Shown piece by piece: positions 1 to 6,907 of a stretch of DNA of 18,902 nt (positions are counted from its first letter, which is position 1; each line of letters begins with the position of its first letter). The notes below the pieces were generated by a model, which saw only the letters and a program-made list of their open reading frames with translations, was not told the origin of the DNA and searched no databases. A program made the position numbers and the translations under genes. The stretch lies in NCBI GenBank assembly GCA_946222435.1, contig CAMIOJ010000006.1:1-18902 (forward strand), read 5' to 3'. The stretch comes from an uncultured Micrococcus sp. (GTDB taxonomy: Bacteria > Actinomycetota > Actinomycetes > Actinomycetales > Micrococcaceae).

Positions 1-197
1 TGGCCGGCCAGGCCGTCCAGCACGGTGCGCAGCGCGGAGGCGGTGCGGCCCTGACGGCCGATCACACGGCCGAGGTCCGACGGATCGACGCGGACCTCCA
101 GCATCTCGCCCCGGCGCTGCTGCCGCGCGTCCACGCGGACGGCGTCCGGGTTGTCCACGATGCCGCGCACCAGGTGCTCGAGAGCCTCGGTGAGCAT
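1..197 (-). CDS. khpA: KH-domain RNA-binding protein KhpA (partial, C-terminus off the window)
   Basis: The frame starts at an ATG at 195-197 and stays open to the left edge, giving about 65 residues; the C-terminal end is missing. The visible protein has a type II KH-like fold pattern: an N-terminal helix (LTEALEHLVRGIVDNP), a beta strand (LEVRVDPSDLGRVIG) and the RNA-binding GxxG loop as GRQG at residues 47-50, followed by RTASALRTVL. KhpA (YlqC) proteins are small, about 75-80 residues, and act as RNA chaperone or RNA-binding partners, often with KhpB. The start lies 2 nt beyond the rpsP stop codon, so the two genes are probably co-transcribed and translationally coupled. The rpsP-khpA-rimM order is common in Gram-positive bacteria; rimM would be expected next, outside the window. 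Identification is strong from motif plus context. Confidence 0.9.
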   Translation of the reverse strand, partial: MLTEALEHLVRGIVDNPDAVRVDARQQRRGEMLEVRVDPSDLGRVIGRQGRTASALRTVLDGLAG

Positions 198-199
198 GC

Positions 200-649
200 T
201 CACTCGGCCTTCTCGGCCTCAGCCTCGGCGGTCTCGCCCTCGGTGGACTCGGCGGCGTCGGCGGACTCAGCCTCGGTCTCCTCGGCCGGGGCCTCCTCCT
301 TCGGGGCCTCCGGCAGGATCACGGACTCCTTGTCGCCCGCGACGAACGCCTCCTTCTCGGCCTTCGTCTTCAGGGTGCCCTCGGCGCCGGACTCGCCCTT
401 GAACTTCTGCCAGTCACCGGTGACCTTCAGCAGAGCGGCGACCTGCTCGGTCGGCTGGGCGCCGACGGACAGCCAGTACTGCGCGCGCTCGGAGTCGATC
501 TGGATGAACGACGGCTCCTCGGTCGGGTGGTACTTGCCGATCTCCTCGATCGCACGGCCGTCACGGCGGGTGCGGGAGTCCATGACGACCACGCGGTAGT
601 ACGGAGCACGGATCTTGCCCATGCGCTTCAGTCGAATCTTGACAGCCAC
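200..649 (-). CDS. rpsP: 30S ribosomal protein S16
   Basis: This encodes S16, an early-assembling protein of the small ribosomal subunit. The GTG at 647-649 gives the classic N-terminus VAVKIRLKRMGKIRAPYYRV, and a CAGGAG Shine-Dalgarno (core at 661-665) lies 11 nt upstream. The frame runs open to about 862, but nothing upstream resembles S16. The predicted protein is 149 residues; the conserved S16 body covers about residues 1-85 (RDGRAIEEIGKYHP, ERAQYWLSVGAQPTEQV). Beyond it is an Ala/Glu-rich acidic tail of about 35 residues at the C-terminus. Longer S16 proteins with tails are usual in actinobacteria, whereas E. coli S16 is about 82 residues. It lies directly upstream of khpA and downstream of ffh, and a candidate promoter sits about 100 nt before the start codon. 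Confidence 0.97.
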   Translation of the reverse strand: MAVKIRLKRMGKIRAPYYRVVVMDSRTRRDGRAIEEIGKYHPTEEPSFIQIDSERAQYWLSVGAQPTEQVAALLKVTGDWQKFKGESGAEGTLKTKAEKEAFVAGDKESVILPEAPKEEAPAEETEAESADAAESTEGETAEAEAEKAE

Positions 650-660
650 GTTTGTGGTTT

Positions 661-665
661 CTCCT
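661..665 (-). promoter_or_regulatory. Shine-Dalgarno that fixes the rpsP GTG start
   Basis: The minus strand reads AGGAG here, 11 nt before the GTG at 647-649. It supports the GTG over the much longer upstream-open frame. Confidence 0.7.
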
Positions 666-749
666 GTTTCTGGTCTGAGGTGCGGTGTTCGGCCGGGGAC
701 GTGGGGTGCATCCTCACCGGCGCGGACCGCGGGACGGAGCGCGCTGCAG

Positions 750-778
750 ATGATAGAGGGTCGTCCGCGCGCGCTCAG
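750..778 (-). promoter_or_regulatory. candidate rpsP promoter
   Basis: On the minus strand, TATCAT (750-755) matches the sigma-70 -10 consensus at five of six positions. A weak -35 candidate, CTGAGC (773-778), lies 17 bp upstream and matches at three of six. It stands out as AT-containing sequence in a GC-rich intergenic stretch. A start near 743 would give an rpsP leader of about 95 nt. The call rests on pattern alone. Confidence 0.4.
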
Positions 779-816
779 TGCCCTGCCATTGTGCCAGAGA
801 TCGGCCCGGAACACAC

Positions 817-858
817 CTCGGGGCGCGCCGCGACCCCCCGTCGTCGGCGCACCCCGAG
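817..858 (-). terminator. stem-loop after ffh, candidate terminator without a clear U-tract
   Basis: Arms 817-828 and 847-858 form a 12-bp stem (CTCGGGG-GCGC type) with an 18-nt loop. The one mismatch in DNA becomes a U-G wobble in the minus-strand transcript. The stem begins 15 nt past the ffh stop codon. What follows is only GUGUGUU, not a true U-run, so termination efficiency is uncertain. Its position between ffh and the candidate rpsP promoter is consistent with a unit boundary. Confidence 0.5.
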
Positions 859-873
859 TCATGCGGGACCGGC

Positions 874-2457
874 TCAGCGGTCCTTGAGGTACTTGTCGAA
901 GCCGGCCGGCAGGTTCAGGTCCTGGGCGTTGAAGCTCGACGGGTCGAAGTCCTGTCCGAACATGGCGCCCGGGTTCTGGGCGCCGCGGGCACGGCGCTCC
1001 TCGATCGCCTGACGCTCGGCGGCGGCCTTCGCCGGGTTGCCGGAGCGGACCTTCTGCTTGCCCTTGCCCTTGCCCTTCTTCCGGGCGCCGCCCTTGCCGG
1101 GACCGGGACCCATGCCCGGCATGCCGGGGACGCCGCCGCCGGAGGCCATCTTCTTCATCATCTTCTGGGCCTGGCCGAAGCGCTCCAGCAGGGCGTTGAC
1201 CTCGGAGACCGAGACTCCGGAACCCCTGGCGATGCGGGCACGGCGGGAGCCGTTGATGATCTTGGGGGCCACCCGCTCGTGCGGGGTCATCGACTTGATG
1301 ATGGCCTCGACGCGGTCGATGGAGCTCTCGTCGAACTGCTCGAGCTGCTGCCGCATGCCCTGGGCACCCGGCATCATCATGAGCATCTTCTTCATCGAGC
1401 CCATCTTCTTGAGCTGCTGCATCTGGCTCATGAAGTCGTCGAGGGTGAAGTCCTCCTGGTCCGCGAACTTCTTGGCCATCTTCTCGGCCTCGGCGCGGTC
1501 CCAGTTCTTCTCCGCCTGCTCGATGAGCGACATGACGTCGCCCATGTCCAGGATGCGGGAGGCCATGCGGTCCGGGTGGAAGACCTCGAAGTCCTTCAGC
1601 CCCTCGCCGGTGGAGGCGAACATGATCGGCTTGCCGGTCACGTGGCGCACGGACAGGGCAGCACCGCCGCGGGCGTCGCCGTCGAGCTTGGTGAGGACCA
1701 CGCCGGTGAAGCCGACGCCCTCGTTGAACGCCTGGGCGGTGGCCACGGCGTCCTGGCCGATCATCGAGTCGATGACGAAGAGGACCTCGTTCGGGTCGAC
1801 GGCGGCGCGGATGTCCGCGGCCTGCTGCATGAGCTCCTGGTCCACGCCGAGGCGGCCGGCGGTGTCGATGATCACCACGTCGTGGAACTTCGTGTTCGCC
1901 TCGGCGATGCCGTCCCGCGCCACCTGCACCGGGTCCCCGGTGGGTGCCTCGAACTCGGAGGACACGCCCGGGTGCGGGGCGTAGACCGGCACGCCGGCAC
2001 GCTCGCCGCCGACCTGGAGCTGCTTCACCGCGTTCGGACGCTGCAGGTCGCAGGCGACCAGCAACGGGGTGTGGCCCTCGGACTTGAGCTGGTGGGCCAG
2101 CTTCCCGGCGAGGGTGGTCTTGCCCGCGCCCTGGAGGCCGACGAGCATCAGCACCGTGGTGCCGGTCTTGGCGTGGTTGATCCGGCGGGTCTCGCCGCCG
2201 AGGATCTCCACGAGCTCCTCGTTGACGATCTTCACGACCTGCTGGCCCGGGTTCAGGGCCTGGGAGACCTCGGCGCCGAGCGCACGCTCCTTGATCTGCG
2301 CGATGAACTGGCGCACGACCGGCACGGCGACGTCGGCGTCCAGCAGCGCACGGCGGATCTCTCGCGCGGTGGCGTCGATGTCCGCCTCGGTGAGCCGGCC
2401 CTTGCCCTTCAGGTTGCGGAAGGTGCTGGCCAGACGATCAGACAGGGAGTTGAACAC
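874..2457 (-). CDS. ffh: signal recognition particle protein Ffh (SRP54)
   Basis: Ffh is the SRP GTPase that binds 4.5S RNA and signal sequences on ribosome-nascent chains and delivers them to FtsY at the membrane. The GTG at 2455-2457 gives VFNSLSDRLASTFRNLKGKG, the standard family N-terminus, with GAAGGA 11 nt upstream; the open frame continues to 2550 without family resemblance. The 527-residue protein shows an N domain (about 1-90), a G domain with P-loop GLQGAGKTT (107-115), DTAGRL (198-203) and TKLDGDARGG (256-265), then the methionine-rich M domain (about 310-450: MMMPGAQGM, FGQAQKMMKKM) with the RNA-binding GSRRARIARGSG segment. A Gly/Lys-rich basic linker follows, then a tail ending PAGFDKYLKDR. 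Its partner ftsY lies two genes upstream, separated by amt. Confidence 0.98.
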   Translation of the reverse strand: MFNSLSDRLASTFRNLKGKGRLTEADIDATAREIRRALLDADVAVPVVRQFIAQIKERALGAEVSQALNPGQQVVKIVNEELVEILGGETRRINHAKTGTTVLMLVGLQGAGKTTLAGKLAHQLKSEGHTPLLVACDLQRPNAVKQLQVGGERAGVPVYAPHPGVSSEFEAPTGDPVQVARDGIAEANTKFHDVVIIDTAGRLGVDQELMQQAADIRAAVDPNEVLFVIDSMIGQDAVATAQAFNEGVGFTGVVLTKLDGDARGGAALSVRHVTGKPIMFASTGEGLKDFEVFHPDRMASRILDMGDVMSLIEQAEKNWDRAEAEKMAKKFADQEDFTLDDFMSQMQQLKKMGSMKKMLMMMPGAQGMRQQLEQFDESSIDRVEAIIKSMTPHERVAPKIINGSRRARIARGSGVSVSEVNALLERFGQAQKMMKKMASGGGVPGMPGMGPGPGKGGARKKGKGKGKQKVRSGNPAKAAAERQAIEERRARGAQNPGAMFGQDFDPSSFNAQDLNLPAGFDKYLKDR

Positions 2458-2541
2458 GGCGGTGGTGGTCCTTCGGAAGGGGTCAGGTGCGGCGTGGACG
2501 CCACGGGCCCACGTGCTTCGAGCGCCGACGGCGCCACACCA

Positions 2542-2604
2542 GGGTAGCAACCCGGAGGCCGCGGACGCGGCCGGGTCCGGTCCGCCGTGCGGCGGGCCGG
2601 ACCC
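2542..2604 (-). terminator. three tandem stem-loops after amt, candidate terminator
   Basis: The largest stem pairs 2573-2586 with 2591-2604: 14 bp around a 4-nt loop, with one T/G wobble position. In the direction of amt transcription it is followed by a perfect 6-bp stem (2557-2562 with 2567-2572, loop GGAC) and then a 4-bp stem (GGGT 2542-2545 with ACCC 2550-2553). No U-tract follows any of them. The array starts about 55 nt after the amt stop and ends about 85 nt before the ffh start, so it probably ends amt transcription. It could also act as an mRNA 3'-end protecting structure. Confidence 0.6.
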
Positions 2605-2658
2605 GGATCCCTGGGCGTGCTCGCGGCGTCCGTGGGGTGCGCGGCCGAGGCGCCCGCC

Positions 2659-3954
2659 TCAGCGGGCGGCGGTCTCCTCCACCGTGCGGTCGGCGTGGTA
2701 GGCGGTGCCGAGGCCGTAGTCGTAGGCGGACTCGGAGTGCAGGGCGAGGTCCAGGCCGCGCTCCTCCTCCTCGGCCGAGACGCGCAGGCCCATGACCGCC
2801 TTGAGGACGATCGCGATCAGGAACGTCATCACGCCGGTGAACACGAGGGTGAACAGCACGGCCACGACCTGGGCGATCAACAGCTGGACGCCGGCGCCGT
2901 AGAACAGGCCGCCCATGCCCTCCTCTGCCACCAGCTCCGGACGGCCGACCACGCCGATCATGACGGTGCCGACGATGCCGGCGATCAGGTGCACGCCGAC
3001 CACGTCGAGGGAGTCGTCGAAGCCGAGCCTGTACTTCAGGTTCACGGCCAGGGCCGCACCGGCACCGGCCAGCAGGCCGATGACCACGGCGCCGATCGGG
3101 TCGACGAAGGCGCAGGCAGGGGTGATGGCGACGAGGCCGGCGACGATGCCGGAGGCGGTGCCCAGGGAGGTCGGGCGGCCCTTGCGGGCGACCTCGACGA
3201 CGATCCAGCCGAGCATCGCGGCGGCCGGGGCGGCGAGGGTGTTGACCCAGATGAGGCCGGCGGTCTGGACGTCCGTGGCGGCGCCGCCGTTGAAGCCGAA
3301 CCAGCCGAACCACAGCAGGGTGGCTCCGAGCATCACGAACGGGATGTTGTGCGGGCGGTGGCCCGGGTCCACGCCGAAGCCGGCGCGCTTGCCGAGCATC
3401 AGGGCCAGCACGAGGGCGGCCACGCCGGCCGCGGTGTGGACCACGAGGCCGCCGGCGAAGTCGACCGCCTCACCCACGGCGGAGCCGATCGCGCCGTCGG
3501 CGGAGAGCAGGCCGCCGCCCCAGACCATGAAGGCCATCGGGCAGTAGACGAGCGTGACCCAGAGCGGGACGAAGACGCACCAGGTGCTGAACTTGGCACG
3601 GTCGGCGACGGCACCGGAGATGAGGGCCACCGTGATGATGGCGAACGTCGCGCCGAAGCCGATGCCCACGAGGTCCTCGGTGTTCACGGCGCCGTAGAGG
3701 CCGACGTCGGCGAACGGGTCGCCGACGATCCCGGCGACGCCGTCGCCGCCGGTCATGTTGTGGCCCCACAGCACCCAGACGACGCCGATCAGGCCCATCG
3801 AGACGAAGGACATCATCATCATGTTCAGGGAGGCCTTGGCGCGCGTCATGCCGCCGTAGAAGAAGGCCAGTCCGGGGGTCATCAGTAGCACAAGTCCGGC
3901 GCAGACCATGGTCCACACCGCCTCGGCGCTCAGGGGGGTCAGCTCGACATCCAT
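2659..3954 (-). CDS. amt: ammonium transporter (Amt/MEP/Rh family)
   Basis: This is an inner-membrane trimeric ammonium channel. The ATG at 3952-3954 gives MDVELTPLSAEAVWTMVC, with GAGAGGA 8 nt upstream; the open frame reaches 4266 but its extension is not membrane-like. The 431 residues contain the family pattern of about 11 membrane segments. Family landmarks are visible: TPGLAFFYGGM (26-36), the DFAGG aspartate D165, the pore histidine H173 in VVHTAAG, WFGWFGFNGG (215-224), and the second pore histidine H322 in SLDVVGVHLIAG. The cytoplasmic C-terminus (about 390-415, EEERGLDLALHSESAYDY) retains the segment used to dock PII/GlnK proteins in AmtB. No glnK or glnD follows; ffh comes next. A GlnR-like operator lies about 120 nt upstream, indicating nitrogen control. 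Confidence 0.97.
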   Translation of the reverse strand: MDVELTPLSAEAVWTMVCAGLVLLMTPGLAFFYGGMTRAKASLNMMMMSFVSMGLIGVVWVLWGHNMTGGDGVAGIVGDPFADVGLYGAVNTEDLVGIGFGATFAIITVALISGAVADRAKFSTWCVFVPLWVTLVYCPMAFMVWGGGLLSADGAIGSAVGEAVDFAGGLVVHTAAGVAALVLALMLGKRAGFGVDPGHRPHNIPFVMLGATLLWFGWFGFNGGAATDVQTAGLIWVNTLAAPAAAMLGWIVVEVARKGRPTSLGTASGIVAGLVAITPACAFVDPIGAVVIGLLAGAGAALAVNLKYRLGFDDSLDVVGVHLIAGIVGTVMIGVVGRPELVAEEGMGGLFYGAGVQLLIAQVVAVLFTLVFTGVMTFLIAIVLKAVMGLRVSAEEEERGLDLALHSESAYDYGLGTAYHADRTVEETAAR

Positions 3955-4074
3955 CTGTGTCGTCCTCTCCGTGCATCGTGGGGGGTGTCGCGGCGGTGTC
4001 CGGAGGGGACGTGTTCCGGCGCCGCGACCTGTGACCAGGGTGGCGCGCGCATGTTGCCCGATGCGGGCGCCCGT

Positions 4075-4111
4075 GTTGCACGCAGGTAAGGAAGTGTTTC
4101 CGGCGTGTGAC
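4075..4111 (-). promoter_or_regulatory. GlnR-like operator upstream of amt
   Basis: Read on the minus strand, four 5-mers occur in order: GTCAC, 6 nt, GAAAC, 5 nt, CTTAC, 6 nt, GCAAC. The first pair (4096-4111) is an exact match to the GTnAC-n6-GAAAC GlnR half-operator known from Streptomyces and Mycobacterium. The second pair differs at one base in each 5-mer, and the inter-pair gap is 5 rather than 6. The array sits about 120 nt before amt, a classical GlnR target. Regulation by GlnR is an inference from this match plus gene identity. Confidence 0.6.
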
Positions 4112-4178
4112 ATGGCCGACACCGCTCGGTGGTGTCCGGCACGGCCCGGTGCCGTCCGCACGTCGCACGGGTGGAGGG

Positions 4179-4224
4179 ACGACGACGGCTCCGTCACCTC
4201 GTGAGGTGACGGAGCCGTCGTCGT
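4179..4224 (-). terminator. perfect 22-bp stem after ftsY, candidate terminator
   Basis: Arms 4179-4200 and 4203-4224 are exact reverse complements separated by only GT. A real loop would open the last pairs. The stem lies about 31 nt past the ftsY stop. No U-tract follows in the minus direction. Its outer bases carry the same ACGACGG/CCGTCGT elements as the stem at 6833-6874. Confidence 0.7.
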
Positions 4225-4255
4225 GGGGTCCCCTTCGTCCGCGGGGACGGGCGGG

Positions 4256-5440
4256 TCAGTCGGCAAGCAGCGCGTCGACGAAGCCCTCGGCGCTGAACGG
4301 CGCGAGGTCGTCGGCGCCCTCGCCCAGGCCGATGAGCTTCACCGGGACGCCCAGCTGACGCTGGATGGCGACCACGATGCCGCCCTTGGCAGTGCCGTCG
4401 AGCTTGGTGAGCACGATGCCGGTGACGTCCACGACCTCCGCGAAGACCTTCGCCTGGGTCAGGCCGTTCTGGCCGGTGGTGGCGTCCAGGACCAGGAGGA
4501 CCTCGTCCACCTCGCCCTGCTTCTCGATGACGCGCTTGATCTTGCCGAGCTCGTCCATGAGGTTGGCCTTGTTCTGCAGGCGGCCGGCAGTGTCCACCAG
4601 CACGACGTCCGCCTCCTGGCGGATGCCCTCGGAGACGGCCTCGTAGGCCATCGACGCCGGGTCGGCGCCGTCCTTGTCCGAGCGGACGGTGTCCACGCCC
4701 ACGCGGGCGCCCCAGGTGGCCAGCTGCTCGGCGGCGGCGGCGCGGAAGGTGTCCGCGGCGCCGAGGACGACCTTGCGGTCCTCGGCCACCAGTACTCGGG
4801 CCAGCTTGCCCACGGTGGTGGTCTTGCCGACGCCGTTCACGCCCACCACCATCGTGATGGCCGGGCGGTCGCCCTTGCGGGAGGCCTCGATGCGACGGTC
4901 CATGGTCGGGTCCACCATGGTGAGCAGCTCCTCGCGCAGCAGCGCACGGACCTGCTCCGGGTCCCGGGTGCCCTCGACCGTGACGCGGTCACGCAGGCGG
5001 TCGACGAGCTCCAGGGTCGGCTCCGTGCCGAGGTCCGCCATGAGCAGGGTCTCCTCGACCTCGTCCCAGACGTCCTCGTCGATGCGGTCCTGGGACAGCA
5101 GGGCGAGCAGGCCCTTGCCGAGGACGTTGTTGGACTTCAGCAGCCGGGCACGCAGGCGCTGCAGACGCGAGCCGGCGGCCTCCGGGCGCTCGACCTCGGG
5201 CTCGGCCGGAGCCGGCGCCGGCTCGGGCTCGGGCTCGACGACCTCCGGCTCGACGGTCTCCGGTTCGGCGACCTCGGGCTCGCGCTCGAGGACGGCGGGG
5301 CCGCCGCGACCCGGGTCGTCCGCGTCCCGGACCTCCTTGTAGGTGCCCTTCGGCGGGGCCGGGCGCCGGTCGAGGAAGCCGACCAGGACGCCGCCCACGG
5401 CAAGGGCGATGACAACAGCGATGATCAGAATGAGCTCCAC
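4256..5440 (-). CDS. ftsY: signal recognition particle receptor FtsY
   Basis: FtsY is the membrane-bound SRP receptor GTPase that pairs with Ffh to hand ribosomes to the Sec translocon. The 394-residue protein starts at a GTG (5438-5440); an in-frame stop 15 nt upstream excludes any longer form. Residues 1-22 form a hydrophobic membrane anchor, common in actinobacterial FtsY. Residues about 45-88 are an acidic Pro/Glu/Val-rich linker. The NG domain follows: P-loop GVNGVGKTT (200-208), ADTFRAAAAEQL (229-240), DTAGRLQ (283-289) and TKLDGTAKGG (345-354). The Shine-Dalgarno-like GGGAGG abuts the start codon with no spacer, so initiation may be atypical or leaderless. It is divergent from the MFS gene, 52 nt away. 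smc, a frequent ftsY neighbour in other bacteria, is not seen here. Confidence 0.97.
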   Translation of the reverse strand: MELILIIAVVIALAVGGVLVGFLDRRPAPPKGTYKEVRDADDPGRGGPAVLEREPEVAEPETVEPEVVEPEPEPAPAPAEPEVERPEAAGSRLQRLRARLLKSNNVLGKGLLALLSQDRIDEDVWDEVEETLLMADLGTEPTLELVDRLRDRVTVEGTRDPEQVRALLREELLTMVDPTMDRRIEASRKGDRPAITMVVGVNGVGKTTTVGKLARVLVAEDRKVVLGAADTFRAAAAEQLATWGARVGVDTVRSDKDGADPASMAYEAVSEGIRQEADVVLVDTAGRLQNKANLMDELGKIKRVIEKQGEVDEVLLVLDATTGQNGLTQAKVFAEVVDVTGIVLTKLDGTAKGGIVVAIQRQLGVPVKLIGLGEGADDLAPFSAEGFVDALLAD

Positions 5441-5446
5441 CCTCCC
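5441..5446 (-). promoter_or_regulatory. purine-rich GGGAGG abutting the ftsY start codon
   Basis: The minus strand reads GGGAGG immediately followed by GTG, a zero-length spacer unsuitable for a normal Shine-Dalgarno interaction. A CAGACT lies just upstream and would be a weak -10 for a leaderless transcript starting at the GTG. No later start codon leaves the membrane anchor intact. Confidence 0.35.
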
Positions 5447-5492
5447 AGTCTGTCACAGACACCCGTCCCGGCCCCGTGAGAGAATCCGCCCC

Positions 5493-6797
5493 ATGGCCTC
5501 CCGACGACCCGATGCAGCGCGCATCCCCCTGCCCCGTGAGATCAAGGTCATGGTGGCCGCCGCGTTCACCATCGCCATCGGATTCGGCCTCATCGCACCC
5601 CTGCTGCCGGCGTACGCGCACTCGTTCAACGCCTCGGCCATGGCGGTCGCCGCCGTGGTGTCCGCGTTCGGCGTCACCCGGCTGCTGTTCGCCCCCACCT
5701 CGGGGCGCCTGACGAACCGGCTCGGCGAGACGCCCGTGTACATGACCGGCGTGCTCATCGTCGCGCTGTCCATGTTCCTCACCGCCTTCGCGCAGGACTT
5801 CACGCAGCTGATCGTGTTCCGGGCCATCGGCGGCATCGGCTCGACGTTCTTCACCGTCTCCGCGATGGCGTTCCTGGCCCGCAAGTCACCGCCGACCATC
5901 CGCGGCCGGGTGTCCGGCGCCTACGCCTCGGCGTTCCTGATCGGCAACATCGTCGGACCGATCGTCGGCTCCGCCCTGTCCGTCTTCGGGTTCCGGATCC
6001 CGTTCCTCATCTACGGCACGGCCCTCGTGTGCGCGGCCGTCCTGGTCTTCTTCCAGCTCAAGGACACCCGGCGCGCAGACCGCCGCGTGCAGGACTCCCG
6101 GCCCCCCATGCCCCTGAAGGAGGCCCTGGGGCTGCCGTCCTACCGCGCGGCGCTGGTCTCCTTCTTCTCCAACGGGTGGGCCACCTTCGGCGTCCGCAAC
6201 TCCGTGATGCCCCTCTACGCCTCCACCGTCTTCGCCGGTGCCGGCCTGTTCGGGTTCATGGTGGACGGGGCCCTGATGTCCGGCCTCGCCCTGTCCCTGT
6301 TCGCCGCCGGCAACGTCACTGCGGTGACCTTCAGCTCCCGCCTGTCCGACGTCCACGGCCGCAAGCCCCTGATCCTCATCGGCCTGACCACCACCGCGGT
6401 GATGACCGGCCTGATCGGGTTCGCCGCCTCTCCCCTCATGTTCCTGACGGCCTGCCTGCTGGCCGGCGCCGGCACCGGAGTCCTGAACTCGCCCCAGCAG
6501 GCCGCGATCGCGGACATGGTGGGCCAGGAGCGCAAGGCCGGACAGGTGATGTCCACCGCCCAGATGTCCGCGGACATGGGCGCGATCGTGGGACCGCTGC
6601 TGGCCGGCGCCATGGCGGACCTGTGGGGCTGGGAATGGGCCTTCCTCGCCACCGGTGCCGTCCTCGCCGTCGGCGCGCTCGCCTGGGCCCGCGCCCCGGA
6701 GACCAACCTTCCGATCCACCCCGGCGGGCCCCGCACCGGCACCCTGCCGGTCATCGTCCCGCCGGAGAAGCCCCGCACCTCCCCCGAGGAGAGCTGA
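5493..6797 (+). CDS. MFS transporter (drug:H+ antiporter-like)
   Basis: This is a 434-residue major facilitator superfamily protein, the usual length for a 12-helix member. I place the start at the ATG at 5493-5495 because the next 20 residues (MASRRPDAARIPLPREIK) form a basic cytoplasmic lead into the first helix; the ribosome site is weak (GAGAGA about 10 nt away). Helices alternate with short loops. The motif A-like loop between helices 2 and 3 is GRLTNRLGE (71-79) and its second-half copy is SDVHGRKP (285-292). The central loop (about 190-215) is basic and proline-containing. Helix 5 has GPIVGSAL and helix 11 has GAIVGPLLAGAMAD, both typical of 12-TM drug or sugar exporters. The substrate cannot be read from the sequence. 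The gene stands alone on the plus strand. Confidence 0.88.
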   Translation: MASRRPDAARIPLPREIKVMVAAAFTIAIGFGLIAPLLPAYAHSFNASAMAVAAVVSAFGVTRLLFAPTSGRLTNRLGETPVYMTGVLIVALSMFLTAFAQDFTQLIVFRAIGGIGSTFFTVSAMAFLARKSPPTIRGRVSGAYASAFLIGNIVGPIVGSALSVFGFRIPFLIYGTALVCAAVLVFFQLKDTRRADRRVQDSRPPMPLKEALGLPSYRAALVSFFSNGWATFGVRNSVMPLYASTVFAGAGLFGFMVDGALMSGLALSLFAAGNVTAVTFSSRLSDVHGRKPLILIGLTTTAVMTGLIGFAASPLMFLTACLLAGAGTGVLNSPQQAAIADMVGQERKAGQVMSTAQMSADMGAIVGPLLAGAMADLWGWEWAFLATGAVLAVGALAWARAPETNLPIHPGGPRTGTLPVIVPPEKPRTSPEES

Positions 6798-6832
6798 GCC
6801 GCCGTCCGCCCGAACACGCCGTCCGCCCGGAC

Positions 6833-6874
6833 ACGACGGAGCCCGCCTTCCCTGCGGAAGGCGGGCTCCGTCGT
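6833..6874. terminator. bidirectional terminator between the MFS gene and wecB
   Basis: Arms 6833-6851 and 6856-6874 are exact reverse complements (19 bp) around the loop CTGC. The stem sits between two convergent genes, 36 nt after the MFS stop and 34 nt after the wecB stop, so it can serve both strands. No U-tract flanks it. The plus strand ends CCGTCGTCGTGG, identical to the end of the stem at 4179-4224. Confidence 0.82.
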
Positions 6875-6907
6875 CGTGGACGCCCGCGCGATGCCGGAGG
6901 CGGGCGG

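Larger units (their letters stand above)
3955..4255. other. intergenic region between ftsY and amt
   Basis: This gap of about 300 nt holds no convincing gene. From right to left it contains the long perfect stem after ftsY (4179-4224), the GlnR-like half-site array (4075-4111), a weak -10-like CAACAT on the minus strand (4051-4056) that would sit about 40 bp from the array centre, and the amt Shine-Dalgarno (3963-3969). Short open frames in this stretch have no recognisable protein or codon support. Confidence 0.7.

Noticed and set aside
650..862. N-terminal extension of S16 in the same frame
   Set aside because: The family N-terminus begins at the GTG at 649 with a good Shine-Dalgarno. The extension covers the hairpin and promoter candidates and resembles nothing.
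778..2547. 589-codon plus-strand open frame opposite ffh
   Set aside because: It overlaps ffh entirely in antisense and reads as Leu/Gly/Val/His repeats without domains.
2587..3888. 433-codon plus-strand open frame opposite amt
   Set aside because: Highly acidic and His/Gly-rich translation without motifs; amt on the other strand is unambiguous.
4096..4111. AmtR operator as an alternative explanation of the amt upstream motif
   Set aside because: The AmtR consensus from Corynebacterium is an AT-rich CTAT-n6-ATAG palindrome. No such palindrome is seen, while the GTnAC-n6-GAAAC match is exact.
3955..4266. N-terminal extension of Amt in the same frame
   Set aside because: It would run across the GlnR-like array and the ftsY terminator stem and lacks hydrophobic character.
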